From: CAVVSQ01 sp963848825
GTDB taxonomy: Bacteria; Planctomycetota; Planctomycetia; Gemmatales; Gemmataceae
Assembly: GCA_963848825.1 (NCBI GenBank)
Contig: CAWKFA010000015.1
Location: 806,001-870,000, forward strand
DNA: 64,000 nucleotides
Direction of reading: 5' to 3'
Each line of letters begins with the position of its first letter. The stretch's first letter is position 1. The notes beneath the pieces were generated by a model, which did not search any database, was not told the origin of the DNA, and worked only from the letters and a program-made list of their open reading frames with translations. Positions 27,801 to 38,569 of the stretch are shown here, one piece after another. The translations under genes and the position numbers were made by a program.

Positions 27801-28935
27801 CTAAATAATCACGACCAGGTTGTCCCGATGCACAATTTCCTCATAGGGCACTGCTCCCAGGAGCTCGCCAATTTGTTCCGTGCGCAGGCCGACGATTCGA
27901 TGCGCATCGGTCGCCGGGTAGTTCGTCAGGCCGCGTGCGAACTCCGCCCCCGTCGCATCGCAAAGGGCGACAACGTCGCCTTTATTGAAAGTCCCCTGGA
28001 CCTGAATCACCCCAATGGGCAATAAACTTCGTCCCTTCTTTTGAATCGCGGCACAGCCGCCTGCATCGATGAGCAACCGTCCTTTGGGACGCGCGGCAAA
28101 ACCCAGCCAGCGTTTCCACGCCGGTACCGAGGTGCCATGCGGTAAAAACAGGGTCCCCACCGGCTCCGAAGCAAAGATCGCGTCAAGAATGCCTGGCACG
28201 GCGCCATTGGCCATGATCACGGACTCCCCCGCTGCCGTCGCCAGGCGCGGCCCTGAGCTTACTGCGCATGCCGCCAGTCCCGAGGGTGCTCCGTCCAATG
28301 CCCGCCATGTCCACAACCGAACCATCAATCAAAGGCACGGTATCGATTTTTTTCAGGTCGGGAGAGGTGTTCGGGTCGCCGGCAAACAGGCCGTCCACCA
28401 CCGTGAGAAGGATAAGGAGCGGCGCCTGGAGCAGATTGGTCACCATGGCGGCCAGGTGATCGTTGTCGCCGAATTTAATTTCCGCCACGCTGACCGTGTC
28501 ATTTTCGTTGATGATGGGCAACACCTCCCATTCGAAAAGGGTCAGGATGGTGTTGCGTACGTTGAGGTAGCGTCCGCGACTATCGAAATCGCCGGCCGTC
28601 AGCAGAATTTGCGCGGTGTTGGTGCCGTGCTTTTCAAGGCATTCCTGATAAGCGCCCATGAGAAAGCTTTGGCCGATGGCGGCGCACGCTTGCAGGTGTC
28701 TCAGGTCGGTTGGGCGTTTGGCCAGCGCCAGCCTGCCCATGCCGGCGCCGATGGCGCCTGAGCTAACGAGTGCGACCTTGCGTCCCGAGCGCCGCAGCGC
28801 TTGGACCTGATCGGCCAGCGCTTGCAGTCGGGCGCGATCCAGCCGACCGTCATCGCCGGTTAGTACGTTGGTGCCGACCTTCACCACGACGGTATGTGCC
28901 GACGTCACGATTTCCTGGCGCACGGGGTCGAGCAT
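27801..28935 (-). CDS. proB: Glutamate 5-kinase
   Basis: Catalyses ATP-dependent phosphorylation of glutamate, the first step of proline synthesis. The amino-acid-kinase domain shows TVVVKVGTNVLTGDDGRLDR, VALVSSGAIGAGMGRL, the INENDTVSVAEIKFGDNDHL catalytic block and GTGGMRSKL. After a frame break near 28255 it continues as RLATAAGESVIMANG and the C-terminal PUA domain (GRLLIDAGGCAAIQKKGRSL, VQGTFNKGDVVALCD). Reconstructed length is about 375 residues, normal for ProB with PUA. No proA or proC lies next to it. Confidence 0.93.
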
Positions 28936-29012
28936 GAGCTTCCTGGGAAGGGAGGGGTCAGTGCGTTATTTTAGTAAAAAATAAAAACTTTCTGGCGCCT
29001 ACATACGTCTGT

Positions 29013-29041
29013 TTGACGGCGGATCATAACTCATTTATAGT
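29013..29041 (+). promoter_or_regulatory. Strong sigma70-like promoter for the S41 peptidase gene
   Basis: TTGACG at 29013-29018 and TATAGT at 29036-29041 with the ideal 17-base spacing, in an AT-rich stretch between the divergent proB and peptidase genes. It is 41 bases before the start at 29082. Confidence 0.6.
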
Positions 29042-29081
29042 GGACCCTGTCTCTCCCGTCTTTTTTCGGGGAGGTCGGCCA

Positions 29082-30444
29082 ATGCTTGTCAGGCTGCATC
29101 TACGCTGCGTTGCTGCTCTGCTGCTGCTGCTGGGCATCTTGACGGGCGTTCCCTCAGTTCGCGCGGCCGATTTTTTGCCAGCCAAGGTACTTCTCGATCA
29201 GGCCGAGTTTCTCGAACAGCAAGGGGAGTGGGGCAAGGCCTGCCTTGTATACGAAAATCTCTTGCGCCTGGTCCAGGACGCTCCGGAAGTCGTTAAACGC
29301 TACCAGATGTGTTTGCGTCGCTACTGGCAAGTACGCCGGCACTCCGATTTAAGCTATCGCCGGGAGGTGCTCAGCCTGGATTATGCGCAGTCCCTGCGGC
29401 TCTACACGATGATTTGCGATACGCTTCGGGAAAACGCTCTCAACAAGAAAAACGTGGAAGCCGCCCAGCTCTTCCGAAAAGGGCTTGAGGAGTTCGATAA
29501 CGCATTATCCGATCCCTTTTTCATCCAACAATATTTGGCCGCCGTCAAATCCGAAGACGTGCGTGCTTTTCGCTCCTTTCTGAAGAAGACCTGGCTTCAT
29601 GATGAGAAACTCACCTGGCCACAGGCGCTCAAGCAGTTGCGCGAGGTGGCGCTCGCCGCGCAAAACGCCCTTCCGCTGCAGAGCAATGTCGTGGTCATGG
29701 AGTTTGCCTGCGGAGCCTGTTGCGCACTGGACGAATACACCCTCTACTTGACGCCGCATCAACTGCGGGAGTTGTGCGATTCTCTGCAAGGCGAGTCTTC
29801 CGGCCTGGGCAGCCAGCCGAGCGTGGCGTTCGAGATGAAAAACGATCAGCTCGGCTATCTGCAGATTGCTTGTTTTCAACAGTCGACCCTGCAGGAACTC
29901 GACGATGCCCTCGCGACACTAAACACAGCGGGCATGAAAGTTTTGCTATTGGATATTCGCGGCAACAGTGGGGGCCTCTTCGAGACCGCCATTGATGTCG
30001 CGCGCCGGTTTCTGCCGTCGGGAGTGATTACGTCCACGCAAAACAGCGATCCGAAATTCAGGCGCGGTTTACCAGTCGCGCAATCCGCAGGCGCTTTTGG
30101 TGCCGTTGATTATTCTTATCGACGGCGAGACGGCGAGTGCCGCGGAGGTTTTGGCCGGTGCTCTAAAGGACAACAAGCGCGGCTACCTGGTGGGCCAGAC
30201 CACTTTTGGCAAAGGTTGCACGCAGTGCATTCTGAAATTCCCCGCCGCGCCCGGCGGCGTGGCTACCGGCGGCATGCGCCTGACCGTGGCCCGGTTTTAT
30301 TCCCCTGAAGGTTTGCCTTATACCGGACACGGCGTGGTTCCGCATGTCTTGCTGGAAACACTCCTTATGCCTTCCCTGAGCGGGCTGGACCCATCCATGG
30401 TGGCGGCTTTGCTCGAAGCGCAGCGTCTATTGGACGCGCAATAG
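29082..30444 (+). CDS. Secreted S41-family (C-terminal processing) peptidase, frameshifted
   Basis: The start at 29082 gives a signal peptide (MLVRLHLRCVAALLLLLGIL, cut near VRAAD). An alpha-helical TPR-like N-terminal region (about residues 25-200) precedes the tail-specific protease core: DEYTLYLTPHQL, LGYLQIACFQQSTLQEL and VLLLDIRGNSGGLFETAIDV. A frame break near 30080 separates the catalytic part PLIILIDGETASAAEVLAGA, where the nucleophile is Ser in TASAAE, and the general base Lys in VGQTTFGKGCTQ. No PDZ domain is obvious in its usual place. Likely a periplasmic processing protease; substrate unknown. Confidence 0.83.
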
Positions 30445-30575
30445 TTCCCCTCCAAGGTGTGCATTCTGCCCGCCGACTTCTGCAAATCGTTCGACACACA
30501 TTGCTCCGAGGAGCCGCGGATACCGCGTTGCCACGTCTCATCCGGTATATTTTACCAAAATATCCCAGATTACCT

Positions 30576-30604
30576 TTGACTCCTTATTTGCCATTTCTTA
30601 TGCT
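30576..30604 (+). promoter_or_regulatory. Promoter before the Cys-rich protein gene
   Basis: TTGACT at 30576-30581 and TATGCT at 30599-30604, spaced by 17 bases, in an AT-rich stretch of the 273-base gap 30445-30717. It leaves a leader of about 110 bases before the ATG at 30718, which follows a GAGAGGAG ribosome-binding site. Confidence 0.45.
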
Positions 30605-30717
30605 TTTAGCACAGCTACCCTAATTTTTGGGCAAGCGGGTTTCCTTGGGGGAAGCCGGAACAAGGCGCTCTACCCAGCCAATGGGGCGTTCAGGTCTGGT
30701 ATGAGAGGAGCAGTTGC

Positions 30718-31361
30718 ATGTACAGCGTATTAATGGCCGCGATGTTGACGGCCGGGGCCGGCACCACGACAAGTTTTGGTCATGGATGCCATGGTTGCCA
30801 TGGTAAGCACGTCGTTACTTATTGTCACGGATGTTGCGGCGGGGGAGTTTGTTACGGATGTTGCGGTGGTTATGCCGCTTATAGCTCTTGCAGCGGTTGT
30901 TACGGCTGCTACGGTTCTTACAGTTCGTACGGATGTTGGGGTTGTAGCGGTTGCTGCGGCGGCTCGATGTCTTATTGCACCGGCTGCTGCGGCGGCATGG
31001 TCGCTCCCGTGACGCCGATGGCCCCGATGGCACCCCCCGCACCACCAGTCCAAGCGAAACCCGCACCAATGACGATGAAAACGCCCGTCGCCCCGGATAA
31101 TGGCGTCGCGCCCACATCACGGTCAAACTGCCCAGCTCGGCCCGTTTATGGATCGACGAGGTTTTCTGCCCCCTGACATCCAGTGAACGATCCTTCAAAA
31201 CTCCCGCCTTACGCGACGGCCAACAGTATTTCTACACCATGCGCATCGAACTTGAAAAAGATGGCCGTATGGAGACCGAGAATCGCCGCGTCTATGTCGT
31301 CGCCGGCCAACAAATTGATGTCGATTTCAATGCCCCCGCCGCCGTGACCGCCCAACGGTAG
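30718..31361 (+). CDS. Cys/Gly-rich protein with TIGR03000 domain, frameshifted
   Basis: Residues about 22-93 are a low-complexity array of CHG, GCCGG, GCYGCYG and GCSGCC units holding 18 cysteines, then a Pro/Met/Ala spacer (TPMAPMAPPAPPVQAKPAP). A frame break near 31110 leads to a C-terminal beta-rich domain that matches the planctomycete TIGR03000 pattern: ITVKLPSSARLWIDEVF, SFKTPALRDGQQYFYTMRIE, then the VYVVAGQQIDVDF strand, ending at the TAG at 31359-31361. The domain is of unknown function and restricted, as far as I know, to planctomycetes. Cell-wall or surface roles are plausible but unproven. A strong terminator follows. Confidence 0.82.
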
Positions 31362-31440
31362 CTAACTTTCGTCGGTAGGGGTTAAACTCCCTTGCCGCCT
31401 ATCTTTTCCCGAGCGCCGTAAATCGCCCAAAGCGCTGATT

Positions 31441-31481
31441 CGAGGCCTTCGCAGCCACCCTGGCGGCGAAGGCCTCGTTTT
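31441..31481 (+). terminator. Rho-independent terminator
   Basis: CGAGGCCTTCGC (31441-31452) and GCGAAGGCCTCG (31466-31477) form a perfect 12-bp stem, with a small inner GCCA/TGGC stem, followed by TTTT at 31478-31481. It ends the TIGR03000 transcript, 80 bases after the stop codon. The rest of the 31362-31634 gap shows no gene. Confidence 0.8.
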
Positions 31482-31634
31482 CATTTCGTAACATTTCAAG
31501 TTGGGCAAGGTTTGCCTCCGATAATGAATATGCCGGATTTCTCGGCTTTAGGGGCGTTCATTGTCCGCGGCCGTCAGGGCCGTGACTGACGCCAGAACGT
31601 TCGAAGCGTCAAACGGTTCACGGGTGCTTCATGG

Positions 31635-34519
31635 ATGATTGCCGGGCAGATGCGCAAAACATTAAAGTGCCAGGCCGACCGCTTGAACGCCCATTCGGTG
31701 ACGAATGGGCCCTGGCGCCGCCGTGTCCTTTGCCTTCTCCTCACGCTGGGGATGGCCATTCCGATGGCAGGTTGCACGCGTGCCTTCTTCCGCAAGCAGG
31801 CGGATAGGGAAGTCGCCGACATTCTCCGCGAGAAGGACAAATATCCCGAGTGGAAAATCGAGCAATATCACGTGAATGCCGATCCGCGCGCCCGCTTTGC
31901 CCACCCGGAAGCCAACGTGGATCGCCCCGCCATGCCGCCGGATGACGAGGCTGTGTACGCGCAATCACCCCACCCCCAACGCCCGGGGCATGCGGGCGTC
32001 ACGGGCACCAACAACACGGCCTACCTCGACATGATCGCCGCCTGGGACAGCGAGAACCGCGCAGCGCGCGAGGCTGCCGGGAGCCTGGTACCAGCCGGCG
32101 CCGCCGCCCCCACCACGGACGCCGACGACCAGCGTGCCGGCGCCATTCAAGTGCTCGTCGATGGCACACTCTCGCAGCAACGAGGGTTTCTTTTGACGCT
32201 GCCCCAGGCTGTCGAACTGGGCACCATCAACAGTCGCACGTACCAGAGCTTCCGCGAAGACCTCTACCTCGCGGCCTTGCCCGTTACCCAGCAGCGTTTC
32301 ACCTTCGCCTGGCAGTGGGCGGCCGTGGAAAATGCCGTGCGTCAATGGGCTGGCGGCCAGTCGCTGGTGGGCCAACAAAACAACTGGACCCTGGGATCGA
32401 CGGCCAGTGTCGGCAAGCTCTTCAGCACGGGAGCCTTGCTAACGATGTCCTTCGCGAACAGCACGGTCTTCAACTTCCTGGGCAACAACAATGGCCTGAG
32501 CAGTACGTCCACCGTGAACGTGAATATGATTCAGCCGCTTTTGCAAGGCGGCGGCAAAGCCGTCACGCTCGAGCCCTTGACTCAGGCGGAACGCAATCTC
32601 TTCTATTCCATACGCGCCTATGCACGCTTCCGCGAGCAGTTCTATTCCTACATCATGCTCGGCTCTTCGCCCCCTTCGTCGCTGCCAGCCGCGGCCGGCA
32701 CGTCTGGCGGTGGGTCCGGTCCTATTTCCGTGCTCGCCGCGCTGGGCATCGCCAGCACGGACGTCTCGGGCCAGTTCCTGGCTTACTACCCGACCCTCTA
32801 CCGCCAGGTTGACCTGGCCGCCGACAAGAAATACGTCCTCGACCTGGAAAAAGCGCTGTTGCTTTATGAAGGCTTGCTGGAGGGCGGGCAGGTGGCGCCG
32901 CTTCAGGTGGACCAGGTTCGCAGCACGCTGCTTCAAGGGCGCAGCACGTTATTGACAGACACACAATTCGTGAACAATGCGCTCGATCAGTTCAAACTGC
33001 AACTTGGCATGCCCGTCAATACGCCGCTAATCCTGGACGACGCTCCCATCCGTCCGGTGACGCGCCAGTACGACCGTTATTACGAAGTTTTGAGCCAGTC
33101 GGATGCCGCCACTAAACTGGTGGAACAGCAGGAGATATTGCCGGCCGAAAAACTACGCCCGTTTTTGCTGCAGCTCTATACCGAGAACGCCCTGGTGGCG
33201 CGGACGGAGTTCCGGGCCAAACTGCCCCTTTCGTGGAGTGCCTGGGCCAAAGCAAGCGACAATGATCTGAAAGGCCGCCTGGATGTTTTGGCCAAGGAGC
33301 ACCGCAAGCTGCTTGATCGCAAAACGGACCTGGAAATGGCCGGTAAAGAGTTATCGGCCGACGACCAGCGCCAGCTGCGCGAGGGGGATTTCGAAGCGGA
33401 CCTCGGCAGCTTGGAACAAATTCTGCGGCGCTATGAAACGCGTCCCTGGGAGAAGCTGGAGAAAGAAGACCAGCGGCGTCAGGACCGGACCAAGCACTTC
33501 CGCCTGGTGTCGTATGCCGCGGAGATAGTGCTGGTCTGGGCGCGAACGAGCGCTTTGGGCATGTTGGCGAGCTCTGGCCCACGCTGGCCCCGACGCCCCT
33601 CGAGGACATCGATTTGTTAACGGCCGACGTGGATACCGCCCAGGAGCGGGCGATCAAGGCGGCGCAGACCAATCGGCTTGATCTCATGAATGCCCGTGCC
33701 CAGGTCGTCGATGCATGGCGACAACTGGCTGTCACCGCCAACGCGCTGTTAGGTGTGCTCAACGTGCAATACCATCTCGACAGCACCACGCCGCCCGGCG
33801 GCTCGAACCCGCTGGCGTTCTCCTCGGCGGCGACCAATCAGCAGTTGATCATCAACGCCCAGCTGCCCCTCGTGCGTGTCTCCGAACGTAATGCCTATCG
33901 CACGTCGCAGATCAACTACGAACGCGCACGCCGCAATTTGATGAACCTCGAGGACAATATCGCTTCCCAGGTCCGTTTCGACGTCCGCCAGTTGCATTTG
34001 TTCGCGGAGAACTATAAAATCCAAAAGAAGGTCATCGAATCTTTGTACTCCCAGGTCGAGAATTCTCTGGAAGTCATTGTCGCCCCCGTTGATCCAGATA
34101 CCTTGAAATCGTCCGGCACCCAGGGGCAGGTAAATGCCGCCGCCCTCACCAGCCAATATCTTGGAGCATTAAAATCCTTGAATGGCGCCCAGACCCAGAT
34201 GTATGATATCTGGCTGAGCTTTCTCGCGACCCGCATGCAACTATATCTCGATATGGACCGTCTGTCCCTGGACCTCCGAGGAGTTTGGATCGATGAAACC
34301 GGAAACGCCTGCCAGCCCTCCGCGACGACATCCCGCCCCTCCGTCTTCGCCCATCCCGAATTGCCACGAGATATCTCGCCATTCGGTGGCCCGGCCGCCA
34401 GCGCTCCTGCGCCAGCGGTATCTATCCTTCCCGCGACTCCGGCTGCTGTCGAGCCAGGTGGCGCAGTGCCCAATCCTTTTAACCCTGGCGCACGCTTGCT
34501 CGCGCCGACGGCCAATTAA
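31635..34519 (+). CDS. TolC-like outer-membrane efflux lipoprotein, frameshifted
   Basis: Start 31635 or 31650. A basic N-region and hydrophobic stretch VLCLLLTLGMAIPMAGC end in a lipobox, with Cys47 (from 31635) as lipid anchor. The body carries the long helices of the outer-membrane efflux family (FRLVSYAAEIVL; QLAVTANALLGVLNVQYHLD; QINYERARRNLMNLEDNIAS) and an unusually long central region (residues 330-640). One frame break lies near 33530. Reconstructed length is about 960 residues, roughly twice a classical TolC, as is usual for planctomycete homologues. It forms the outer-membrane channel of the HlyD-MacB operon that follows. Confidence 0.87.
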
Positions 34520-36380
34520 CACCCAGGAATCGCCGCGTGCGGGCCTCAGCCTGTTCGCGACGATCCTAGGCGTGGCCGCCGCCGGCGTGGTCTGCATCGC
34601 ACTCTTGCTATGGTTTAGCGGCAGCATGTTCGGGCGTAAGCCGTTTAACGGACCTACCTGGACGGTCCGCATGGAAAAGCTCAAAGTTTCCATCGTCGAG
34701 CGCGGCTCGCTCGAGTCGGCGAAGAATGGCGATATCATTTGCACCGTGCGCTCCGGCACCAAGGGTAGCACCATTGCCACCTCCATCAAATGGATCATCG
34801 ATCCAGGGGTCGAAGTCAAAAAAGGGGACAAGTTGATCGACCTGGATTCTTCTGGTTTCGTGGAGCAACTCAAAGACCAAAATATCAAGGTTGACACCGC
34901 CAAGGCCAACTGGGTGACGGCGAATGAACAATTTCGCATCCAGGAAAGCCAAAACGAGAGCGATATCGAGGCCGCGAAGAACGCGCTCGACCTGGCGAAA
35001 ATCGACCTCGAAAAATACGTCAAGGGGGATTTTGTCCAATCGGTGAAAGATGTCGAGGGCCGCATTGAAACCGCGCGTTCGGACCTGGAGAACTGGAAGG
35101 ACCGCGCGGCCTGGTCGGCACGCATGTTCAAGAAGGGACTCATGAGCAAGGTGCAGGCCGACGCGGATGAATCGCGCGTGGACGGCTCACGCATCGCCGT
35201 GGAAAAGGTCGAGGAAGAGCGGCGGGTACTGGTCGATTACATGAAAAAACGCACGGAACAAGACCTAACCGCGAAGCTGGCCGAGGCCAATCGCGCCCTG
35301 GATCGTGTCCGGAGCCAGGCCCGCGCCAAGCTGGCCCAGGCAGACGCGGATCGACTGGCCAAGGACTCCGTCTACAAGCAGGAAATGAGTAGGAAGCAAG
35401 AAGTCGAAGGGGAGATCGCCAAGTGCATTGTCCTGGCGCCTCAAGATGGCCTGGTCGTTTATTATGTGCCGGAACAGGTGCGCGGCGGCGGCGGTTCGCA
35501 GCAATCCATCGTGGCCCAGGGCGAGCCCGTGCGCGAAGGCCAGAAGATGATGCAGATTCCCGATCTGTCGCACATGCTCGTCAACGTTCGCGTCCACGAA
35601 GCCATGGTTTCCAGCCTTCATAACGAGGAGGACTCCAGCGACAAGGGTACCTGGCAAACGGCCCAGATACGCGTCGATGCTTTCCCGTCCCATATTCTCC
35701 ACGGCCATATCAAAACGGTCGATACTGTCGCGTCGCAACAGGATTTCTTCGCCGCTGATGTGAAAGTTTACAAGACCATGGTCTATATCGATGAGCCCAT
35801 GGAAGGCCTCAAGCCCGGCATGAGCGCCGAGGTCACCATCACCGCGGAGCAAAGCCCAACCGAGGTGCTCGTCGTGCCGGTGCAGTCCGTCATCGGCAGC
35901 GTCAGCATGGGCGCCAATGCCGAATGCTACGTGGTCGGGCCGGATGGCCAGCCGGAGCTTCGCGTCATCGAGGTCGGCATGGTCAATCAGCGCCTCGTTG
36001 AAGTGAAATCCAACCTCAAGGTGGGCGAGAAAGTTGTCCTCAATCCGGAACGTCTGTTACCGGAGGACACCGAGAAAAAGCCCGGCAAGACACGCACCAA
36101 ACCCGAGGATGATAGCACGAACGGCGAATCTCCGAAAAGCAGCAAGAAGGGGAAGAAAAAGGGGCCGACTCCCGGCAATCTGGGCACGCCCCCCTCGCCC
36201 GGCGCTCCCGGTCTTGGCGGCATGGTGCTCAGTGACGAGCAAAAGCAGGCGTGGGCAGCCAAGATGCAAAGTGCTTCCCCCGCCGAGCGCCGTGACTTCA
36301 TCAATCAAATGCCGGATCCGACGGGCCGCGATCGCGTTCGCCAGAAAATGCGCGAACAGGGCCTGGAAGTGGCCGATTAA
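34515..36380 (+). CDS. HlyD/MacA-like membrane-fusion adaptor
   Basis: Membrane-fusion protein linking the MacB pump to the TolC-like channel. After a basic segment comes a transmembrane helix (LSLFATILGVAAAGVVCIAL), a lipoyl half (ERGSLESAKNGDI), a long coiled coil of about 200 residues (AKLAEANRALDRVRSQARAK), then LAPQDGLVVYYVP and the barrel domain ending EGLKPGMSAEVTITAEQS. A Lys/Pro-rich tail follows (KKGKKKGPTPGN). No ATG/GTG start in frame exists between the upstream stop (34519) and the helix; the frame is open upstream to an ATG at 34293 inside the preceding gene, so a consensus error may have removed the start. The left boundary given here is approximate. Confidence 0.87.
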   Translation: MNTQESPRAGLSLFATILGVAAAGVVCIALLLWFSGSMFGRKPFNGPTWTVRMEKLKVSIVERGSLESAKNGDIICTVRSGTKGSTIATSIKWIIDPGVEVKKGDKLIDLDSSGFVEQLKDQNIKVDTAKANWVTANEQFRIQESQNESDIEAAKNALDLAKIDLEKYVKGDFVQSVKDVEGRIETARSDLENWKDRAAWSARMFKKGLMSKVQADADESRVDGSRIAVEKVEEERRVLVDYMKKRTEQDLTAKLAEANRALDRVRSQARAKLAQADADRLAKDSVYKQEMSRKQEVEGEIAKCIVLAPQDGLVVYYVPEQVRGGGGSQQSIVAQGEPVREGQKMMQIPDLSHMLVNVRVHEAMVSSLHNEEDSSDKGTWQTAQIRVDAFPSHILHGHIKTVDTVASQQDFFAADVKVYKTMVYIDEPMEGLKPGMSAEVTITAEQSPTEVLVVPVQSVIGSVSMGANAECYVVGPDGQPELRVIEVGMVNQRLVEVKSNLKVGEKVVLNPERLLPEDTEKKPGKTRTKPEDDSTNGESPKSSKKGKKKGPTPGNLGTPPSPGAPGLGGMVLSDEQKQAWAAKMQSASPAERRDFINQMPDPTGRDRVRQKMREQGLEVAD

Positions 36381-36425
36381 TCGACCCTTTGATGCCGCTT
36401 TCCATGTCCCCCGGAAGAAAAAGCC

Positions 36426-37166
36426 ATGGCCGCCGTCGCCCGGATTCGAAACCTGGTCAAGAATTACCAGATGGAAGAGGTCGTGGTGCCCGCCCTCGCG
36501 GGCGTGACGCTCGAGTTCGAGGAAGGGGACTTTATCGCCCTGATGGGCCCGTCTGGGTCGGGCAAGTCCACGCTGCTCAACCTGCTCGGCTGCCTGGACC
36601 GGTGCACGAGCGGTAATTATTTCCTGAGCGACAAAGATGTCGCCCACATGGACGACAACCAGCTTTCCGAAATTCGCAGCCGCTACATCGGCTTCATCTT
36701 TCAATCCTATAATCTGCTGCCCCAGTACACCGTCGTCGAGAACATTGAAATCCCGCTGCTCTACCAGGGCTGCCGCCTTACCGAGGAAACCCGCCAGCGC
36801 TGCATTTCGCTGGCCGAAATGGTCGGCCTGGGCGACCGTCTCGATCATCGCCCGACCCAGCTCTCCGGTGGTCAGCAACAACGCGTGGCCATTGCCCGTG
36901 CCCTGGTCAACGACCCACATGTGATTCTCGCCGACGAACCGACCGGCAACCTCGATTCCCATACCAGCGACGAGATCATGCGCCTGTTGCGTAAATTGAA
37001 CAATACCGGCAAGACCATCATCATGGTCACCCACGAAAACGACATCGCCGCCTGGGCCCGCCGCGTCGTGCGCATGCGCGATGGCCTCGTCGAAACCGAC
37101 CTGCGCAACGACGCCCAACCGCCGGTCGTTACCGACATTGTGCGCCAACATTCCGACAAGATGTGA
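36426..37166 (+). CDS. MacB/LolD-type ABC ATP-binding protein
   Basis: A complete 246-residue ATPase. Walker A GPSGSGKST at residues 41-49, Q-loop FIFQSYNLLP, signature LSGGQQQR, Walker B VILADEPTGNLD and the H-loop MVTHEND. These are the hallmarks of the MacB/LolD/FtsE class, which drives mechanotransmission across the envelope rather than substrate passage through the membrane. The stop codon overlaps the start of the permease gene by 4 bases, so the two are translationally coupled. Confidence 0.95.
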   Translation: MAAVARIRNLVKNYQMEEVVVPALAGVTLEFEEGDFIALMGPSGSGKSTLLNLLGCLDRCTSGNYFLSDKDVAHMDDNQLSEIRSRYIGFIFQSYNLLPQYTVVENIEIPLLYQGCRLTEETRQRCISLAEMVGLGDRLDHRPTQLSGGQQQRVAIARALVNDPHVILADEPTGNLDSHTSDEIMRLLRKLNNTGKTIIMVTHENDIAAWARRVVRMRDGLVETDLRNDAQPPVVTDIVRQHSDKM

Positions 37167-38536
37167 CTCCCATGACCACGACGCCTACCGCCCCGCCCCC
37201 AGCGACTTCCTTCCTCGCCAGCCTGGCCGTTCTCTGGGTAAAATGGCGCAGCAGCTTCATACTCGCGCTGCGCAGCCTTTGGCTGCACAAGCTGCGTTCG
37301 GTCCTCTCCGTGCTCGGCATCATCATCGGCACCTCTTCCGTCATCGCCATCATGGCCGCCGGCAAGGGAAGCATGGAAGACGCCCTCGACGCCATTCGCC
37401 GGCAAGGCACCAACAATGTTATTGTCCGCAGCGTCAAGCCGCTCGATGTCGCCACCACCCAGCGGTCATCCTGGGTCACCAGCTATGGCCTGACCTGGGA
37501 CGATTACGATCGTTTCAAGATGATCGAAACGGTGAAGGGCCTGGTGCCCATGCGGGTCTTTCCGCAGGAGGCTCGCCGCCTGGAGCGCGTCATCAACGCG
37601 CGCCTCGTCGGCACCACGGAAGACTATGCCAAGATCAACAACTTCGAAATGGCGGTCGGCCGATTCCTCGTCGATGGCGAGGACCAGCAAGACGAGGGGG
37701 ACGCCCAGCGTTTTCGCAACGTCGTGGTGCTTGGCGCCACCGTGGCCGAGGAGCTCTTTCCCTTCGAGGAGGTGGTCGGCCAGGCGATCGTGATCAACAA
37801 GAATCAGTATCTGGTCGTCGGCGTCATCAAGGACCGCATGCCGCGCGGCTCGTCCGCGGGCGAGGCGGCGGAAGATTATAACAAGGACGTCTACATTCCC
37901 ATTCGCACTTGCCGTGTGCGTTTCGGCGAGCGCGTCGTCATCCGCCAGGGTAGTAGCCGCACCGCCGAGCAGGTCGAGCTTCACCAGATCACCCTGACCA
38001 TCAACGATATGGACATGGTGCGCAGCACGGGCGACGCTGTGGTCGATCTTCTCAAGCGTTACCACACCAAAAAAGAATGGGAAGTGGCGGTGCCTCTCGA
38101 TCGGCTCAAGGAAGCCGAGGATGCCCGGTTCCGCGGCATGGCGCTGCTCGCCGTGATCGCCGGCATTTCGCTAGTCGTCGGCGGCATCGGCATCATGAAC
38201 ATCATGTTGGCGACGGTAACCGAGCGTACGCGCGAGATCGGTATTCGCCGCGCCCTCGGCGCCAAGCGGCGCGACATCATCATGCAGTTTATGATCGAGG
38301 CCATCGTGCAAACCGGCCTCGGTGGCCTCCTGGGCACTGCTTTTGGTTTGATTATCGTGTTTGGCTTGCCGCCGCTGACCGGCCTGATCATGAAAAAGCC
38401 GGTCCCCCTTCAACTCGAAGTGATCTCGATCGTCATTTCGATCGGCTCATCGTTTGTCGTCGGCGTCGCCGCCGGCCTCTATCCCGCCATCAGGGCGTCG
38501 CGTCTGGATCCCATCGAAGCGCTACGCCACAATTGA
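37163..38536 (+). CDS. MacB-type ABC permease (FtsX fold)
   Basis: A complete 457-residue protein. The first helix (LRSVLSVLGIIIGTSSVIAI) is followed by a MacB periplasmic core domain of about 230 residues (GTNNVIVRSVKPL; AVGRFLVDGEDQQDE) and the FtsX-like membrane domain: MALLAVIAGISLVVGGIGIM, the conserved TERTREIGIRRALGAKRRDI and two final helices, ending RLDPIEALRHN. Four transmembrane helices in total, as expected. Together with the adaptor and TolC-like channel this gives a tripartite efflux or secretion system, possibly for an antibiotic, lipid or peptide. Confidence 0.94.
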   Translation: MTPMTTTPTAPPPATSFLASLAVLWVKWRSSFILALRSLWLHKLRSVLSVLGIIIGTSSVIAIMAAGKGSMEDALDAIRRQGTNNVIVRSVKPLDVATTQRSSWVTSYGLTWDDYDRFKMIETVKGLVPMRVFPQEARRLERVINARLVGTTEDYAKINNFEMAVGRFLVDGEDQQDEGDAQRFRNVVVLGATVAEELFPFEEVVGQAIVINKNQYLVVGVIKDRMPRGSSAGEAAEDYNKDVYIPIRTCRVRFGERVVIRQGSSRTAEQVELHQITLTINDMDMVRSTGDAVVDLLKRYHTKKEWEVAVPLDRLKEAEDARFRGMALLAVIAGISLVVGGIGIMNIMLATVTERTREIGIRRALGAKRRDIIMQFMIEAIVQTGLGGLLGTAFGLIIVFGLPPLTGLIMKKPVPLQLEVISIVISIGSSFVVGVAAGLYPAIRASRLDPIEALRHN

Positions 38537-38569
38537 CGCGGCGGCGCGGGTCCCTGGGCCCTTTGGGGC

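Noticed and set aside
34293..34515. The upstream ATG at 34293 as start of the HlyD-like gene.
   Set aside because: It would add about 75 residues translated from the TolC-like gene in another frame, with Pro/Arg/Ser-rich shadow composition.
36057..37151. A 364-codon minus-strand frame opposite the adaptor and MacB ATPase genes.
   Set aside because: It covers two unrelated conserved genes and has no domain; a composition effect.
31635..38536. Interpretation of the TolC-HlyD-MacB operon as a type I secretion system.
   Set aside because: The ATPase and permease are separate proteins of the MacB/FtsX class rather than a fused HlyB-type exporter, and no RTX-like substrate gene lies beside them.
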